DNA from: Cryobacterium sp. PH31-AA6
GTDB taxonomy: Bacteria > Actinomycetota > Actinomycetes > Actinomycetales > Microbacteriaceae
Reading direction: 5' to 3'
DNA length: 64,000 bases
Assembly: GCF_030063195.1 (NCBI RefSeq)
Contig: NZ_JASISS010000001.1
Location: forward strand, 337,286-401,285
The notes below the pieces were generated by a model. That model made no database searches. It was not told the DNA's origin and saw only the letters and a list, made by a program, of their open reading frames with translations. Made by a program: the position numbers and the translations under genes. This document shows, in pieces, positions 33,994 through 42,191 of this stretch; within the stretch, counting starts at the first letter, position 1; the number at the start of each line of letters is the position of its first letter.

Positions 33994-35153
33994 GAGGAGA
34001 CCGGGGCTGCCAGCGCAGCCGCCTGGGCGGCGACCGGGTCGACTTCTTCCATCGCGAGCGCGTAACCGACATTCTTGGTGACCGTGGACTTGGCGAAGAT
34101 GACCCCGGCGACCTGGCCGGCCTCGCTCAGGAGGGGACCGCCGGACTCGCCGTGCTGCACGTCGGCCGCGAGGGTGTAGATCTGCCGCTGGGCCGGTTCC
34201 TTGCCGTAGATGTCCGCGACGAGCGCCGGGGCGACCGCGACCACCTGTGCCGGCGCGGAGTCGAACGGCCCGCCATACGGGTAGCCGTCGCTGACGGCCC
34301 GGCTCCCGACGGCCAGGTTGGGGCCGAGGTCGAGGGCGGGGGCGGCGAGCCCGGTCACGGCGATGACTGCCAGGTCGACGACCGGGTCGAAGTAGACGAC
34401 CTGACCCGGCCTGGCGCTGCCGCCCGGCGTCACGACCATCGGCTCGGTCACGCCGGCGACGACGTGGGCGTTGGTGAGCACGCGATCCTCCGCGATGACG
34501 AAACCGCTGCCGGACTGGTTCTGCCCGCAGGCGTAGGCGGTTCCGGTGATCTTCATCACGGACTGCCGGGCCGCCAGGAGTGCGTCGCTGTCGGCGGTGA
34601 CGGCGGGGATCGTCGGGACGGGACCGTTGAAGGCCTCGACCACCCGGGGAAGTCCTTCGCTGACGACGACCGAACGCAATTGCGCGAGGAACGCCTTGAG
34701 CGGGTCTGGCGTCAGCGAATCGATCGACCTGATCACGCCGGACGAGGCGATGGCGGGGGACAGCAGCGGCACGCCCAGCCCGCCGATACTGAACGCGAGC
34801 ATCGACACGACGAGCGCGGATGCGACGACGGCAGCGCCGGAGCCGAGCATCCGGTCGGCCAGCCGCAGCTTGGTGCGGGCACCGCGCGGGCGCAGGGCCC
34901 GGCCGATCGAACCGCCCAGGGAAAGTCCGCCGACGAGGAGCACCCCCGCGGTCGCGAGCGTGGCAACCGTGCGCCATTCGGCGGCGGGAACCCAGGTGCC
35001 GACGAGCGGAACGAGGAAGTAGGCGGCGATGCCGCCCGCGATGAGCCCGACGATGCTGCTCAGGCTGCCGATCAGCCCGCTGCGGAACCCAGAGGCGAGA
35101 TAGCTGACGAGCAGCAGAATCAGGAGGAGGTCAACAATCGTTGAACCCGGCAT
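33972..35153 (-). CDS. MarP-like membrane serine protease (CvpA domain plus chymotrypsin fold)
   Basis: A 393-residue protein with four N-terminal membrane segments of the CvpA type (about 4-25, 30-50, 62-83 and 105-130). An extracytoplasmic trypsin-like domain follows. Catalytic triad: His230 (VLTNAHVVAG), Asp260 (PVVDLAVIAV) and Ser337 (HGESGGPLL). Cys209 and Cys390 match in position the disulfide pair of mycobacterial MarP, a protease needed for acid resistance. Cys390 is four residues from the end, and its codon lies in the last 50-bp repeat copy. The start at 35153 follows AGGA. Confidence 0.88.
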   Translation of the reverse strand: MPGSTIVDLLLILLLVSYLASGFRSGLIGSLSSIVGLIAGGIAAYFLVPLVGTWVPAAEWRTVATLATAGVLLVGGLSLGGSIGRALRPRGARTKLRLADRMLGSGAAVVASALVVSMLAFSIGGLGVPLLSPAIASSGVIRSIDSLTPDPLKAFLAQLRSVVVSEGLPRVVEAFNGPVPTIPAVTADSDALLAARQSVMKITGTAYACGQNQSGSGFVIAEDRVLTNAHVVAGVTEPMVVTPGGSARPGQVVYFDPVVDLAVIAVTGLAAPALDLGPNLAVGSRAVSDGYPYGGPFDSAPAQVVAVAPALVADIYGKEPAQRQIYTLAADVQHGESGGPLLSEAGQVAGVIFAKSTVTKNVGYALAMEEVDPVAAQAAALAAPVSSGDCIRG

Positions 35154-35340
35154 TCGTTGTCCTGCGCTTTCGTCGGTGTCGTGCGCTTCCCCACCGGCCG
35201 CATCTCTGTGATCAAGCGTACGGTGCCGCCATGGATGGGCGCCAGCCAGAGGCCTTATCCACAGGCACTCGGCAGGTCGAGTTGTCCACCGGATCGGCGT
35301 CGGCGCGCCGCCGGATCGACGGGCGGATGAGGGTTGCCGC

Positions 35341-36570
35341 ATGAATAAGACAATCGTCAAGACCAGGCAAGCGCACGATTTCCTCGCGCTCGTACCCCAG
35401 CTCGTCGGATTCCTCCCGGAACGCAGCATGGTGCTCGTCGCCTTTCGCGGCAACCGCACCTGCGGGGCGATGCGGTTCAACCTGCCACCGGCCGGCGCCT
35501 CCCGTACCCTTCGGCAGGCAATCGCCTCCACGCTCGTCGGTACGCTGTGTCGGATCCCCGGGGTGGATGCCGTCGTGCCGGTGGTCTACACCGAGCAGAC
35601 CTTCGCGTCGGTGCCCGGCCTGCCCGCGGAGCGATTCGCGGAGACCGTGTGTGCGCGGGCCGAACTCTCCGGCTTTCTGGTGCGCGACGCGCTGTGCGTC
35701 GCGCCGGACGGCTGGGGCTCCTACCTCGATCCGTCCTGCCCGGCCGGCGGGCACCCGTTGGCGGACATCTCCGGGTCGGAGGTGCACAGGGCCGTCCCCG
35801 CTGACGCACGTCGGGACCTGGCCAGCCTGCGCAGCAGGGCCGACCTTCCCCGGGTCGACGTCGCGGCCAGGGAGAAGGTCGGCCGCCGCCTGGCTCGCTA
35901 CCAGAGGCTGGGCCGGAGCACGGAGACCGTGCCGGAGCTTCTCGACATGATCGGCGACGTCCTCGACCCCGTGGCCACCGCGGAGGCGACCCTGGGCTGG
36001 GATCCAGACGCCCTCGACCCAGACGACGTCGCGGTGCTGCTCTTCCTCGTGCAGGGGCCGGCCTGTCGTGACCAGATGATGCTGCAGTTCGCGTTCGGGG
36101 AGGCGGTCGGCGGCGCCACCCACAACCTCAACCTGCGCTACGCGGCCCTGCAGCGTGCAACGGGGCGGAGCATGGACGACATCGTTCGCGCCGAGCGCGA
36201 GCGGAACGGTGACGACGAGCCGGACGCGAAACAGGCCAGCGACCTCATGCTCGGGCTCACGGGAGTGCGTCCCGACCCGGACCGGATCGAACGGGCGGTG
36301 CGGCTGCTGCTGACCGTGGTCGCCCTGGCGCCCCGCCGGGCCAGGCCTGCCCCGTACTGCATGCTGGCCTGGTTGTCGTGGGCGATGGGTCGCGGTTCGG
36401 TGGCCGGCATCTTCATCGACCGGGCGCTGGCGGTCGACCCCCGCTATGGCATGGCGGGACTGCTCGACACGCTGGTTTCCTCCGGGTACCTGCCGGACTG
36501 GGCGTTCGCCGTTCCGTTCGACGAGGAACGGGAAACGGGGAACGCCCAGTCCGGCAAGAGCCGGGCTTAG
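35341..36570 (+). CDS. DUF4192-family protein
   Basis: A 409-residue protein of the actinobacterial DUF4192 family. The start ARQAHDFLALVPQLVGFLPE-like block (here RQAHDFLALVPQLVGFLPER) and RSMVLVAFRGNRTCGAMRFN are diagnostic. PDGWGSYLDP and a C-terminal TPR-like tail (AWLSWAMGRGSVAGIFIDRA) are also typical. Function is unknown. It is convergent with the aminotransferase with an 18-bp gap. Confidence 0.85.
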   Translation: MNKTIVKTRQAHDFLALVPQLVGFLPERSMVLVAFRGNRTCGAMRFNLPPAGASRTLRQAIASTLVGTLCRIPGVDAVVPVVYTEQTFASVPGLPAERFAETVCARAELSGFLVRDALCVAPDGWGSYLDPSCPAGGHPLADISGSEVHRAVPADARRDLASLRSRADLPRVDVAAREKVGRRLARYQRLGRSTETVPELLDMIGDVLDPVATAEATLGWDPDALDPDDVAVLLFLVQGPACRDQMMLQFAFGEAVGGATHNLNLRYAALQRATGRSMDDIVRAERERNGDDEPDAKQASDLMLGLTGVRPDPDRIERAVRLLLTVVALAPRRARPAPYCMLAWLSWAMGRGSVAGIFIDRALAVDPRYGMAGLLDTLVSSGYLPDWAFAVPFDEERETGNAQSGKSRA

Positions 36571-36588
36571 ACCGGTCGGTGGGCCGGG

Positions 36589-38052
36589 TTAGAGGTACTT
36601 CGGTGCCTCCGACAGCACCCCGTGCAGGATCTCACCGATCTCACGGAACTCGGCAGGGCCGATGGTGAGCGGGGGAGCGAGCTGCACCACCGGGTCGCCT
36701 CTGTCGTCCGCCCGGCAGTAGAGTCCGGCCTCGTACAGCGCCTTGGACAGGTAGCCGCGCAGGAGCCGCTCCGACTCGTCGTCGGTGAAGGTCTCCTTGG
36801 TCGCCTTGTCCTTGACCAGCTCGATTCCGAAGAAGTAGCCCTCGCCACGAACATCGCCCACGATCGGCAGATCGAGCAATTTCTCCAGCTCGGCGCGGAA
36901 CAGCGGCGAGTTCTCCCGCACGTGCTCGTTGAGCTTTTCCTCCTCGAATATGTCGAGGTTGGCCAGCGCCACCGCCGACGAAACCGGGTGGCCGCCGAAG
37001 GTGTAGCCGTGGTAGAACGTCGTGTCCCCGTGCTTGAACGGCTCGTAGATGCGGTCGCTCACGATGGTGGCGCCGATCGGCGAGTAGCCACTGGTCATAC
37101 CCTTCGCGCAGGTGATCATGTCCGGCTCGATCCCGAACGTGGTGGAGGCGAACATGTTGCCGATCCTGCCGAATGCGGTGATGACCTCGTCGGCGACCAG
37201 GAGTACGTCGTACTGGTCGCAGATTTCGCGGACGCGCTTGAAATAGCCAGGGGGCGGGGGGAAACATCCGCCGGAGTTCTGCACCGGCTCCAGGAACACC
37301 GCGGCGACGGTTTCCGGCCCTTCGAACTGGATCATCTCCTCGATCCTGTTCGCGGCCCAGAGGCCGAACTTCTCCACGTCGTCGCCGAGGCCGGAGCCCA
37401 TCTCGTCCGCACGGTAGAAATTGGTGTTCGGCACCCGGAAACCGCCGGGGGTGACCGGCTCGAACATTTCCTTCATGGCCGGGATGCCGGTGATCGCCAG
37501 GGCGCCCTGGGGCGTGCCGTGATAGGCGACGTTGCGGGAGATGACCTTGTGCTTGGTCGGCCGGCCCTGCAGCTTCCAGTAGTACTTGGCCAGTTTGAAG
37601 GCCGTCTCGACGGCTTCACCGCCGCCGGTGGAATAGAAGACGCGGTTGAGGTCGCCGGGGGCGTAGGACGCCAGTCGGTCGGCCAGTTCGATCGCGTTCG
37701 GATGCGCGTAGGACCAGACCGGGAAGAAGGCCAGTTCTTCGGCCTGCTTGGCCGCGACCTCGGCGAGGCGTTTGCGGCCATGGCCGACGTTGACGGTGAA
37801 CAGGCCGCTGAGCCCGTCGATGTATTTCTTGCCGTGAGAGTCCCAGATGTGGTGGCCGAGGCCCTTGGTGATGATCGGGACTCCGGCACCGGACTCCAGA
37901 ACCGACTGGCGGGAGAAATGCATCCAGAGGTGGTCTTTCGCCTTCTGTTGCATCGCCGCGTTCTCGGCGTCGGTGTACACGGTGGGTGTTGCCTCGGTGG
38001 GTGTGGCCTCGGTGGGTGTTGACTCGGTGGTGTCAGGCGCTGTCAGTGTCAT
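36589..38052 (-). CDS. Class III aminotransferase (putrescine/beta-alanine/GABA type)
   Basis: A 487-residue PLP enzyme of the class III (omega) aminotransferase family. It has the PLP-binding Lys317 (ITCAKGMTSGY), Asp288 (LLVADEVITAFGR) and a GGEAVETAFKLAKYY cofactor-phosphate loop. It resembles the putrescine/diamine or beta-alanine:pyruvate aminotransferase group; the exact amine donor is not certain. The N-terminus carries an in-frame 15-bp repeat giving TPTEATPTEATPT. It lies 3 bp after an Lrp/AsnC regulator on the same strand, which probably controls it in response to an amine or amino acid. Confidence 0.88.
   Translation of the reverse strand: MTLTAPDTTESTPTEATPTEATPTVYTDAENAAMQQKAKDHLWMHFSRQSVLESGAGVPIITKGLGHHIWDSHGKKYIDGLSGLFTVNVGHGRKRLAEVAAKQAEELAFFPVWSYAHPNAIELADRLASYAPGDLNRVFYSTGGGEAVETAFKLAKYYWKLQGRPTKHKVISRNVAYHGTPQGALAITGIPAMKEMFEPVTPGGFRVPNTNFYRADEMGSGLGDDVEKFGLWAANRIEEMIQFEGPETVAAVFLEPVQNSGGCFPPPPGYFKRVREICDQYDVLLVADEVITAFGRIGNMFASTTFGIEPDMITCAKGMTSGYSPIGATIVSDRIYEPFKHGDTTFYHGYTFGGHPVSSAVALANLDIFEEEKLNEHVRENSPLFRAELEKLLDLPIVGDVRGEGYFFGIELVKDKATKETFTDDESERLLRGYLSKALYEAGLYCRADDRGDPVVQLAPPLTIGPAEFREIGEILHGVLSEAPKYL
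37980..38030. repeat. 15-bp in-frame repeat at the aminotransferase N-terminus
   Basis: Three imperfect copies of a 15-bp unit around GCCTCGGTGGGTGT encode TPTEA, TPTEA and TPT in the flexible N-terminus. It preserves frame and does not touch the catalytic core. Confidence 0.75.
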
Positions 38053-38055
38053 TTT

Positions 38056-38538
38056 TTATCGTGTTCCCCAGTTGTAGAGTTGCTTATGGAGCTTGAGATA
38101 GACGAAGGTCTCGGTGGAATTGACGCCCGCCAGGCTGCGGATCTGCGAGTTGAGCAGGGCGATGAGTTCGTCGTCGTCCTCACAGACCACCTCGACGAGC
38201 ACATCGAAGGAGCCGGCGGTGAGCACGACGTAATCGACGGCCGGAATGGCCGCCAGCTGGTCGGCAAGGATACGGGCGTCGCCGCTGGCACGAATGCCGA
38301 TCATGGCCTGGCGGTAGAAGCCGAGCTGCATCGGATCGGTCACCGCGACCACCTGCATGACGCCGGCCTCGGTGAGCTTCTGCACCCGCTGGCGCACCGC
38401 GGCTTCGCTCAGTCCGACCGCCTTGCCGATTTCGGCGTACGAGCGTCGTCCGTCGACCTGTAGCTGCTCGATGATCTTTTTGGAGACCTCGTCCAGTTGG
38501 GCCGGCTTCCCTGCCGTGCCGCGTCCGTTTCCGCTCAT
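38056..38538 (-). CDS. Lrp/AsnC-family transcriptional regulator
   Basis: A 160-residue regulator: N-terminal helix-turn-helix (IIEQLQVDGRRSYAEIGKAV, SEAAVRQRVQKL) and a C-terminal RAM ligand-binding domain (VVLTAGSFDVLVEVVCEDDD). The start at 38538 begins MSGNGRGTAGK; a frame reaching 38751 is unsupported and would overlap the divergent FHA gene promoter. It is directly followed (3 bp) by the class III aminotransferase, so it is the likely specific regulator of that operon. Upstream, TGCC and GGCA arms flank a short stretch near 38549 that may be a binding site. Confidence 0.9.
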   Translation of the reverse strand: MSGNGRGTAGKPAQLDEVSKKIIEQLQVDGRRSYAEIGKAVGLSEAAVRQRVQKLTEAGVMQVVAVTDPMQLGFYRQAMIGIRASGDARILADQLAAIPAVDYVVLTAGSFDVLVEVVCEDDDELIALLNSQIRSLAGVNSTETFVYLKLHKQLYNWGTR

Positions 38539-38749
38539 CCAGCGATTATGCCAGTGAGAATGCACTTCGGCAAGGGATTCCGTAGCGAAACGCTTGAAAA
38601 GCTGCGGATTCCAAGGTTCACTCCGGTTCGATCGGTACTTTGACGTGGCCGCCTCGATTCGGAAATAGGCGAGGCCGGACGAGACGCCGGATAATGAAGG
38701 AGTCGGGCGCGGAGAGGTTCGGTCGGACACTGGGCGGAAGGTCGGTTCC

Positions 38750-39793
38750 ATGGCACGCGTTGGCTATCTGCTGGCCCCCGGGGAAGAAGCCGAGTGGACC
38801 TTCGTCGTCGGACGGGCATTCCTGGCGGCGATTCCGGCGAACGCGCCGGCCGAGGTGGCGAACGCGCTCGGCGCGCTGGCGGGCGAGGCGACTGTCGAGG
38901 CCGAGGTCGTCGTGGCACTCCTGCCGCTCGGCGGAGAGCTCGAGGTCGAGAGCTTCGCCGTCATCGTCCAGCGCGACGCCACCGATGACGACGGCGTGCC
39001 GGTTTCGGTGATCGTTCGAGGCGAGATCACCGTCGACGTCTTCTCGGTCGGCGGGTCACGGCGCTTCTCGGCCGGCGACATCCGTCCCTGGCTGCTCTCC
39101 GACTTCCGATCGGTGACCGGGCTCGTGATCGGCAGTCCGGGCCGTGCCGTCCTGCCCGCGGGGTTGCTCGACTCCGGGCGGCCCTTCCCGGGCGGCACGG
39201 TCACGGCGAGCCGACTGTTCTGGAGTTTCGTGGACCGGCCGGAGAGTATGGAGGCCACGATAATCCGGTCGCCGCGCCCTCCCGCCGTTGACGCCGACAC
39301 GGTGCTCCGGGTGCCGCGCGTGCAGGCGGACACCGTCATCCTCACGCCGGGCGGTCTCAGGGCGGGGCGTGCGGCGGTCGCGGAGACCACGCTCGGCCGA
39401 CCTGCCCCGTCCGGTTCGCCGGCCGGGCCGGACCTGCCCGCCCGTCCGCGCTACGGCCTCCGGCTGACGGACGGTACCGAGTTGCGCCTCGATACGGCGT
39501 GCCGGCTGGGCCGTCACCCCCGCCATGCCCGTGTCGCCGAGAGCCCAGTCCCGCGACTGATCGAGGTGGCCTCGCCGACCTCCGCCGTGTCCGGTACCCA
39601 CCTGGATATCCGGCAGGTGGGTGACTCCGTGGTGGTCACCGATCTGGGCTCCACGAACGGCACCGTCGTCATCCTGCCTCGCCGGCGTCCGCAACGATTA
39701 GGGTCAGGTCAGTCGCAGACGGTGCTCGCCGGTACGAGAGTGGACATCGGGGACGGTAATATCATCGAGATCCTCCCTGCGAGCGGCGCCTAG
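38750..39793 (+). CDS. FHA-domain protein
   Basis: A 347-residue cytoplasmic protein. The C-terminal FHA domain (about residues 245-340) reads phosphothreonine: CRLGRHPRHARVAES, then SAVSGTHLDIRQVGDS and VTDLGSTNGTVV (Arg, Ser-x-x-His and Asn-Gly motifs). The N-terminal about 200 residues have an alpha/beta composition and a Thr-rich stretch with ATIIRSPRPP and ADTVILTPGG, which may be kinase phosphorylation sites. It starts the 18-kb kinase block and probably binds phosphorylated products of the kinase two genes downstream. GGAAGG precedes the ATG. Confidence 0.87.
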   Translation: MARVGYLLAPGEEAEWTFVVGRAFLAAIPANAPAEVANALGALAGEATVEAEVVVALLPLGGELEVESFAVIVQRDATDDDGVPVSVIVRGEITVDVFSVGGSRRFSAGDIRPWLLSDFRSVTGLVIGSPGRAVLPAGLLDSGRPFPGGTVTASRLFWSFVDRPESMEATIIRSPRPPAVDADTVLRVPRVQADTVILTPGGLRAGRAAVAETTLGRPAPSGSPAGPDLPARPRYGLRLTDGTELRLDTACRLGRHPRHARVAESPVPRLIEVASPTSAVSGTHLDIRQVGDSVVVTDLGSTNGTVVILPRRRPQRLGSGQSQTVLAGTRVDIGDGNIIEILPASGA

Positions 39794-39833
39794 CCGCCTC
39801 GGCATCCATGCGCCAATTTTGGAAGGCACAATC

Positions 39834-40628
39834 GTGACCCAGATTGGTCAGAGCTCAACCGGCTTCACGCTCGCGTTGCCCTCGGTGCACAAGAGCGTCA
39901 CGCTGGCCTGGGCGGCACTGACCGATACCGGTCACCGGCGCGAGGTCAACGAGGACAGTCTGCTCTCCGAGCCCCCGATCTTCGCGGTCGCCGACGGCAT
40001 GGGTGGGCACTCGGCCGGCGACGTCGCCAGCGCAGCCGTCGTCACCCGGCTGGCCGAATACGCCGGGCGCGCCTACCTCGACCCTGAAGCCATCAACGCG
40101 GCTCTCAGCCTGGCGGTCGAGGACATGGCCGCAGGCAAGGGCGTCACGGATCTGGGAACCGGAACGACGGTGACGGGTGCCACGGTCGCGGTCGTCTCGG
40201 GAGTGCCGCAGTGGATCGTCTTCAACATCGGTGATTCCCGCGTCTACCAACTCACCTCCGGCGTGCTCGAGCAGGTCACCACCGACCACTCGGTGGTGCA
40301 GGAACTCGTCGACGCCGGGCGCATCACCCGTGATGAGGCCGACGTGCACCCCCACGGCAACATCATCACCCGCGCGGTCGGGTTTCACGAACCGCCGGTT
40401 CCCGACTACCGGGTTCTCCCCATCCAGCCGGGCATGCGCCTGCTGGTCTGTTCTGACGGGCTCACCAAGGAACTCACGGCCTACGGAATCCGCCACTTTC
40501 TGATTTCGAACCCCAGATCGGCCGATGCCGCGAAGGCGCTCGTCGACGCCGCGCTCGAGAACGGCGGTCGTGACAACGTCACGGTGATCGTGCTCGATGT
40601 CGTCGATGTCGTCGACGTCGCGCCCTAG
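39834..40628 (+). CDS. PP2C-type protein phosphatase
   Basis: A 264-residue Ser/Thr protein phosphatase of the PPM/PP2C family. Metal-binding motifs: REVNEDS (Asp41), VADGMGGHSAGD (Asp54), NIGDSRVY, CSDGLTKEL and GGRDNVTVIVLD. The start is the GTG at 39834, eight bases after GGAAGG; a TTG at 39819 lies upstream of that site. No membrane segment. It presumably reverses the phosphorylation by the adjacent kinase. The C-terminus repeats DVVDVVDV. Confidence 0.92.
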   Translation: MTQIGQSSTGFTLALPSVHKSVTLAWAALTDTGHRREVNEDSLLSEPPIFAVADGMGGHSAGDVASAAVVTRLAEYAGRAYLDPEAINAALSLAVEDMAAGKGVTDLGTGTTVTGATVAVVSGVPQWIVFNIGDSRVYQLTSGVLEQVTTDHSVVQELVDAGRITRDEADVHPHGNIITRAVGFHEPPVPDYRVLPIQPGMRLLVCSDGLTKELTAYGIRHFLISNPRSADAAKALVDAALENGGRDNVTVIVLDVVDVVDVAP

Positions 40629-40769
40629 TTCTCCCCCCCAAAGTTGGGGTAGTCGCTTCCGCTCTCCGGCGGAGTCGTTGCTTAGACTTACCAGAGGCGC
40701 TCGTCGATTTACCCGTTCGACCTGCGTTCACAGCACGCTCGATACGCACCGTGAAACGGGGAGGCGCAC

Positions 40770-42191
40770 ATGGCACGACGATTGCCTTCAACGCCCCCGA
40801 ACCTTCCGGGGTTCTCCTACCTCAGGGTGCTCGGGTCCGGCGGCTTCGCCGACGTGTTCCTCTACGAGCAGAACATGCCCCGGCGTCAGGTCGCCGTCAA
40901 GGTGCTTCTGGCCGAAATCGTGAACGATCACGTGCGCCAGCTTTTCCAGGCCGAGGCCAACCTGATGGCGCAGCTCAGCTCGCACCCGTCGATCCTGACC
41001 GTGTTCCAGGCGAGCGTCTCCGCGGACGGTCGGCCGTACCTGGTGATGGAGTACTGCTCATCCACCCTCAGCCAGCGCTACCGCGTCGAAGCGCTGTCGG
41101 TGCCCGAGGTGCTCAGGATCGGCATCAAGATCGCCAGTGCCGTGGAGACCGCCCACCAGAACGGTGTGCTGCACCGTGACCTCAAGCCGTCGAACATTCT
41201 TGTCACCGCCTACGGGCATCCGGTGCTCTCGGACTTCGGGATCGCGGCCACCCTCGGCGAGGTGGAGAGCTCCGATGCGATCGGGCTGTCGATCCCGTGG
41301 TCGGCCCCCGAGGTGCTCCTTGACGAAACGTCCGGGTCGATCGCCTCCGAGGTGTGGTCGCTGGGCGCGACGCTGTATTCGCTGCTGGCCGGACGATCCC
41401 CGTTCGAACTGCCCGGCGAGGAAAATGGTTCGGCCCAGATCATCGCCAGGATCAACAAGGCCAGGCTGACGGCCCTCAACCGGGCGGATGTCCCGGCCCG
41501 GCTCGAACTCATCCTCGCGAAGAGCATGTCCAGGCGTCCCGAGCTGCGCCAGCGCAGCGTGCTCGAACTGATCCGGGAGCTGCAATCGGTCGAGGCGGAA
41601 CTGGGCCTGGCCCAAACTTCCCTCGAGGTCGTGATGGACGGGTGGGCGACGGACACCGTTGCCGACCAGACGGACAGGACCCGGATCACCGGGCTCAACT
41701 CGGTCGACGCCTATGCCGGCCGCCGCCGGCGCCGGAAGCCGCCGGCGGCACAGGGCGTGTCGCGCTCGGGTACCCGGTCTCCCGGCCTGACCAGCGGTGA
41801 ATCCGTGACCCGGGCACATCGGCCCGGCCGGCGAACCGTCACCGTCTGGGCGCTTCTCGCGGCCGCCGTGCTCATCGTCGGACTGGCTGTCACCGCGGCG
41901 ACGTTCCTGGTGCGTCAAGTCGGCTCGGGAATCCCGACGGTCAGCGATGTGTCCGGCGAGTTCCGGCAGGGCACCGTGTTGTTCAGCTGGGCCGACCCCG
42001 GCGTGCGCGACAGCGACAGCTATGTCGTGGCTCTGCGTACCGGCGAGAGCAGCATCCAGCGCGGCACCGAATTCAGCGTCGACCCCAAGGGGGAGCCGCG
42101 GGTCTGCGTCACGGTGACCGTCAACCGCGACGGCAAGGCCGGAACACCCAGCGGGGAGAAGTGCGTCGACACCGCTGGTGACGGCCCATGA
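40770..42191 (+). CDS. Membrane Ser/Thr protein kinase with extracellular domain
   Basis: A 473-residue PknB-like (Hanks-type) kinase. Gly-rich loop LGSGGFADVF, Lys44 (VAVKVLL), catalytic HRDLKPSN (Asp137), DFG (155-157) and PWSAPEVLL are all present. A Lys/Arg-rich juxtamembrane segment precedes one membrane helix (about 346-372). The short outside domain is fn3-like and holds a Cys pair (RVCVTV and EKCVD) that could form a disulfide. It lies between the phosphatase and a giant Ig/fn3 protein whose start overlaps its stop by 4 bp, so the three are coupled. It is the likely signalling centre of the block. Confidence 0.92.
   Translation: MARRLPSTPPNLPGFSYLRVLGSGGFADVFLYEQNMPRRQVAVKVLLAEIVNDHVRQLFQAEANLMAQLSSHPSILTVFQASVSADGRPYLVMEYCSSTLSQRYRVEALSVPEVLRIGIKIASAVETAHQNGVLHRDLKPSNILVTAYGHPVLSDFGIAATLGEVESSDAIGLSIPWSAPEVLLDETSGSIASEVWSLGATLYSLLAGRSPFELPGEENGSAQIIARINKARLTALNRADVPARLELILAKSMSRRPELRQRSVLELIRELQSVEAELGLAQTSLEVVMDGWATDTVADQTDRTRITGLNSVDAYAGRRRRRKPPAAQGVSRSGTRSPGLTSGESVTRAHRPGRRTVTVWALLAAAVLIVGLAVTAATFLVRQVGSGIPTVSDVSGEFRQGTVLFSWADPGVRDSDSYVVALRTGESSIQRGTEFSVDPKGEPRVCVTVTVNRDGKAGTPSGEKCVDTAGDGP

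Noticed and set aside
33697..33996. CRISPR-like array
   Set aside because: The 50-bp units are directly abutted with no unique spacers, and there are no cas genes.
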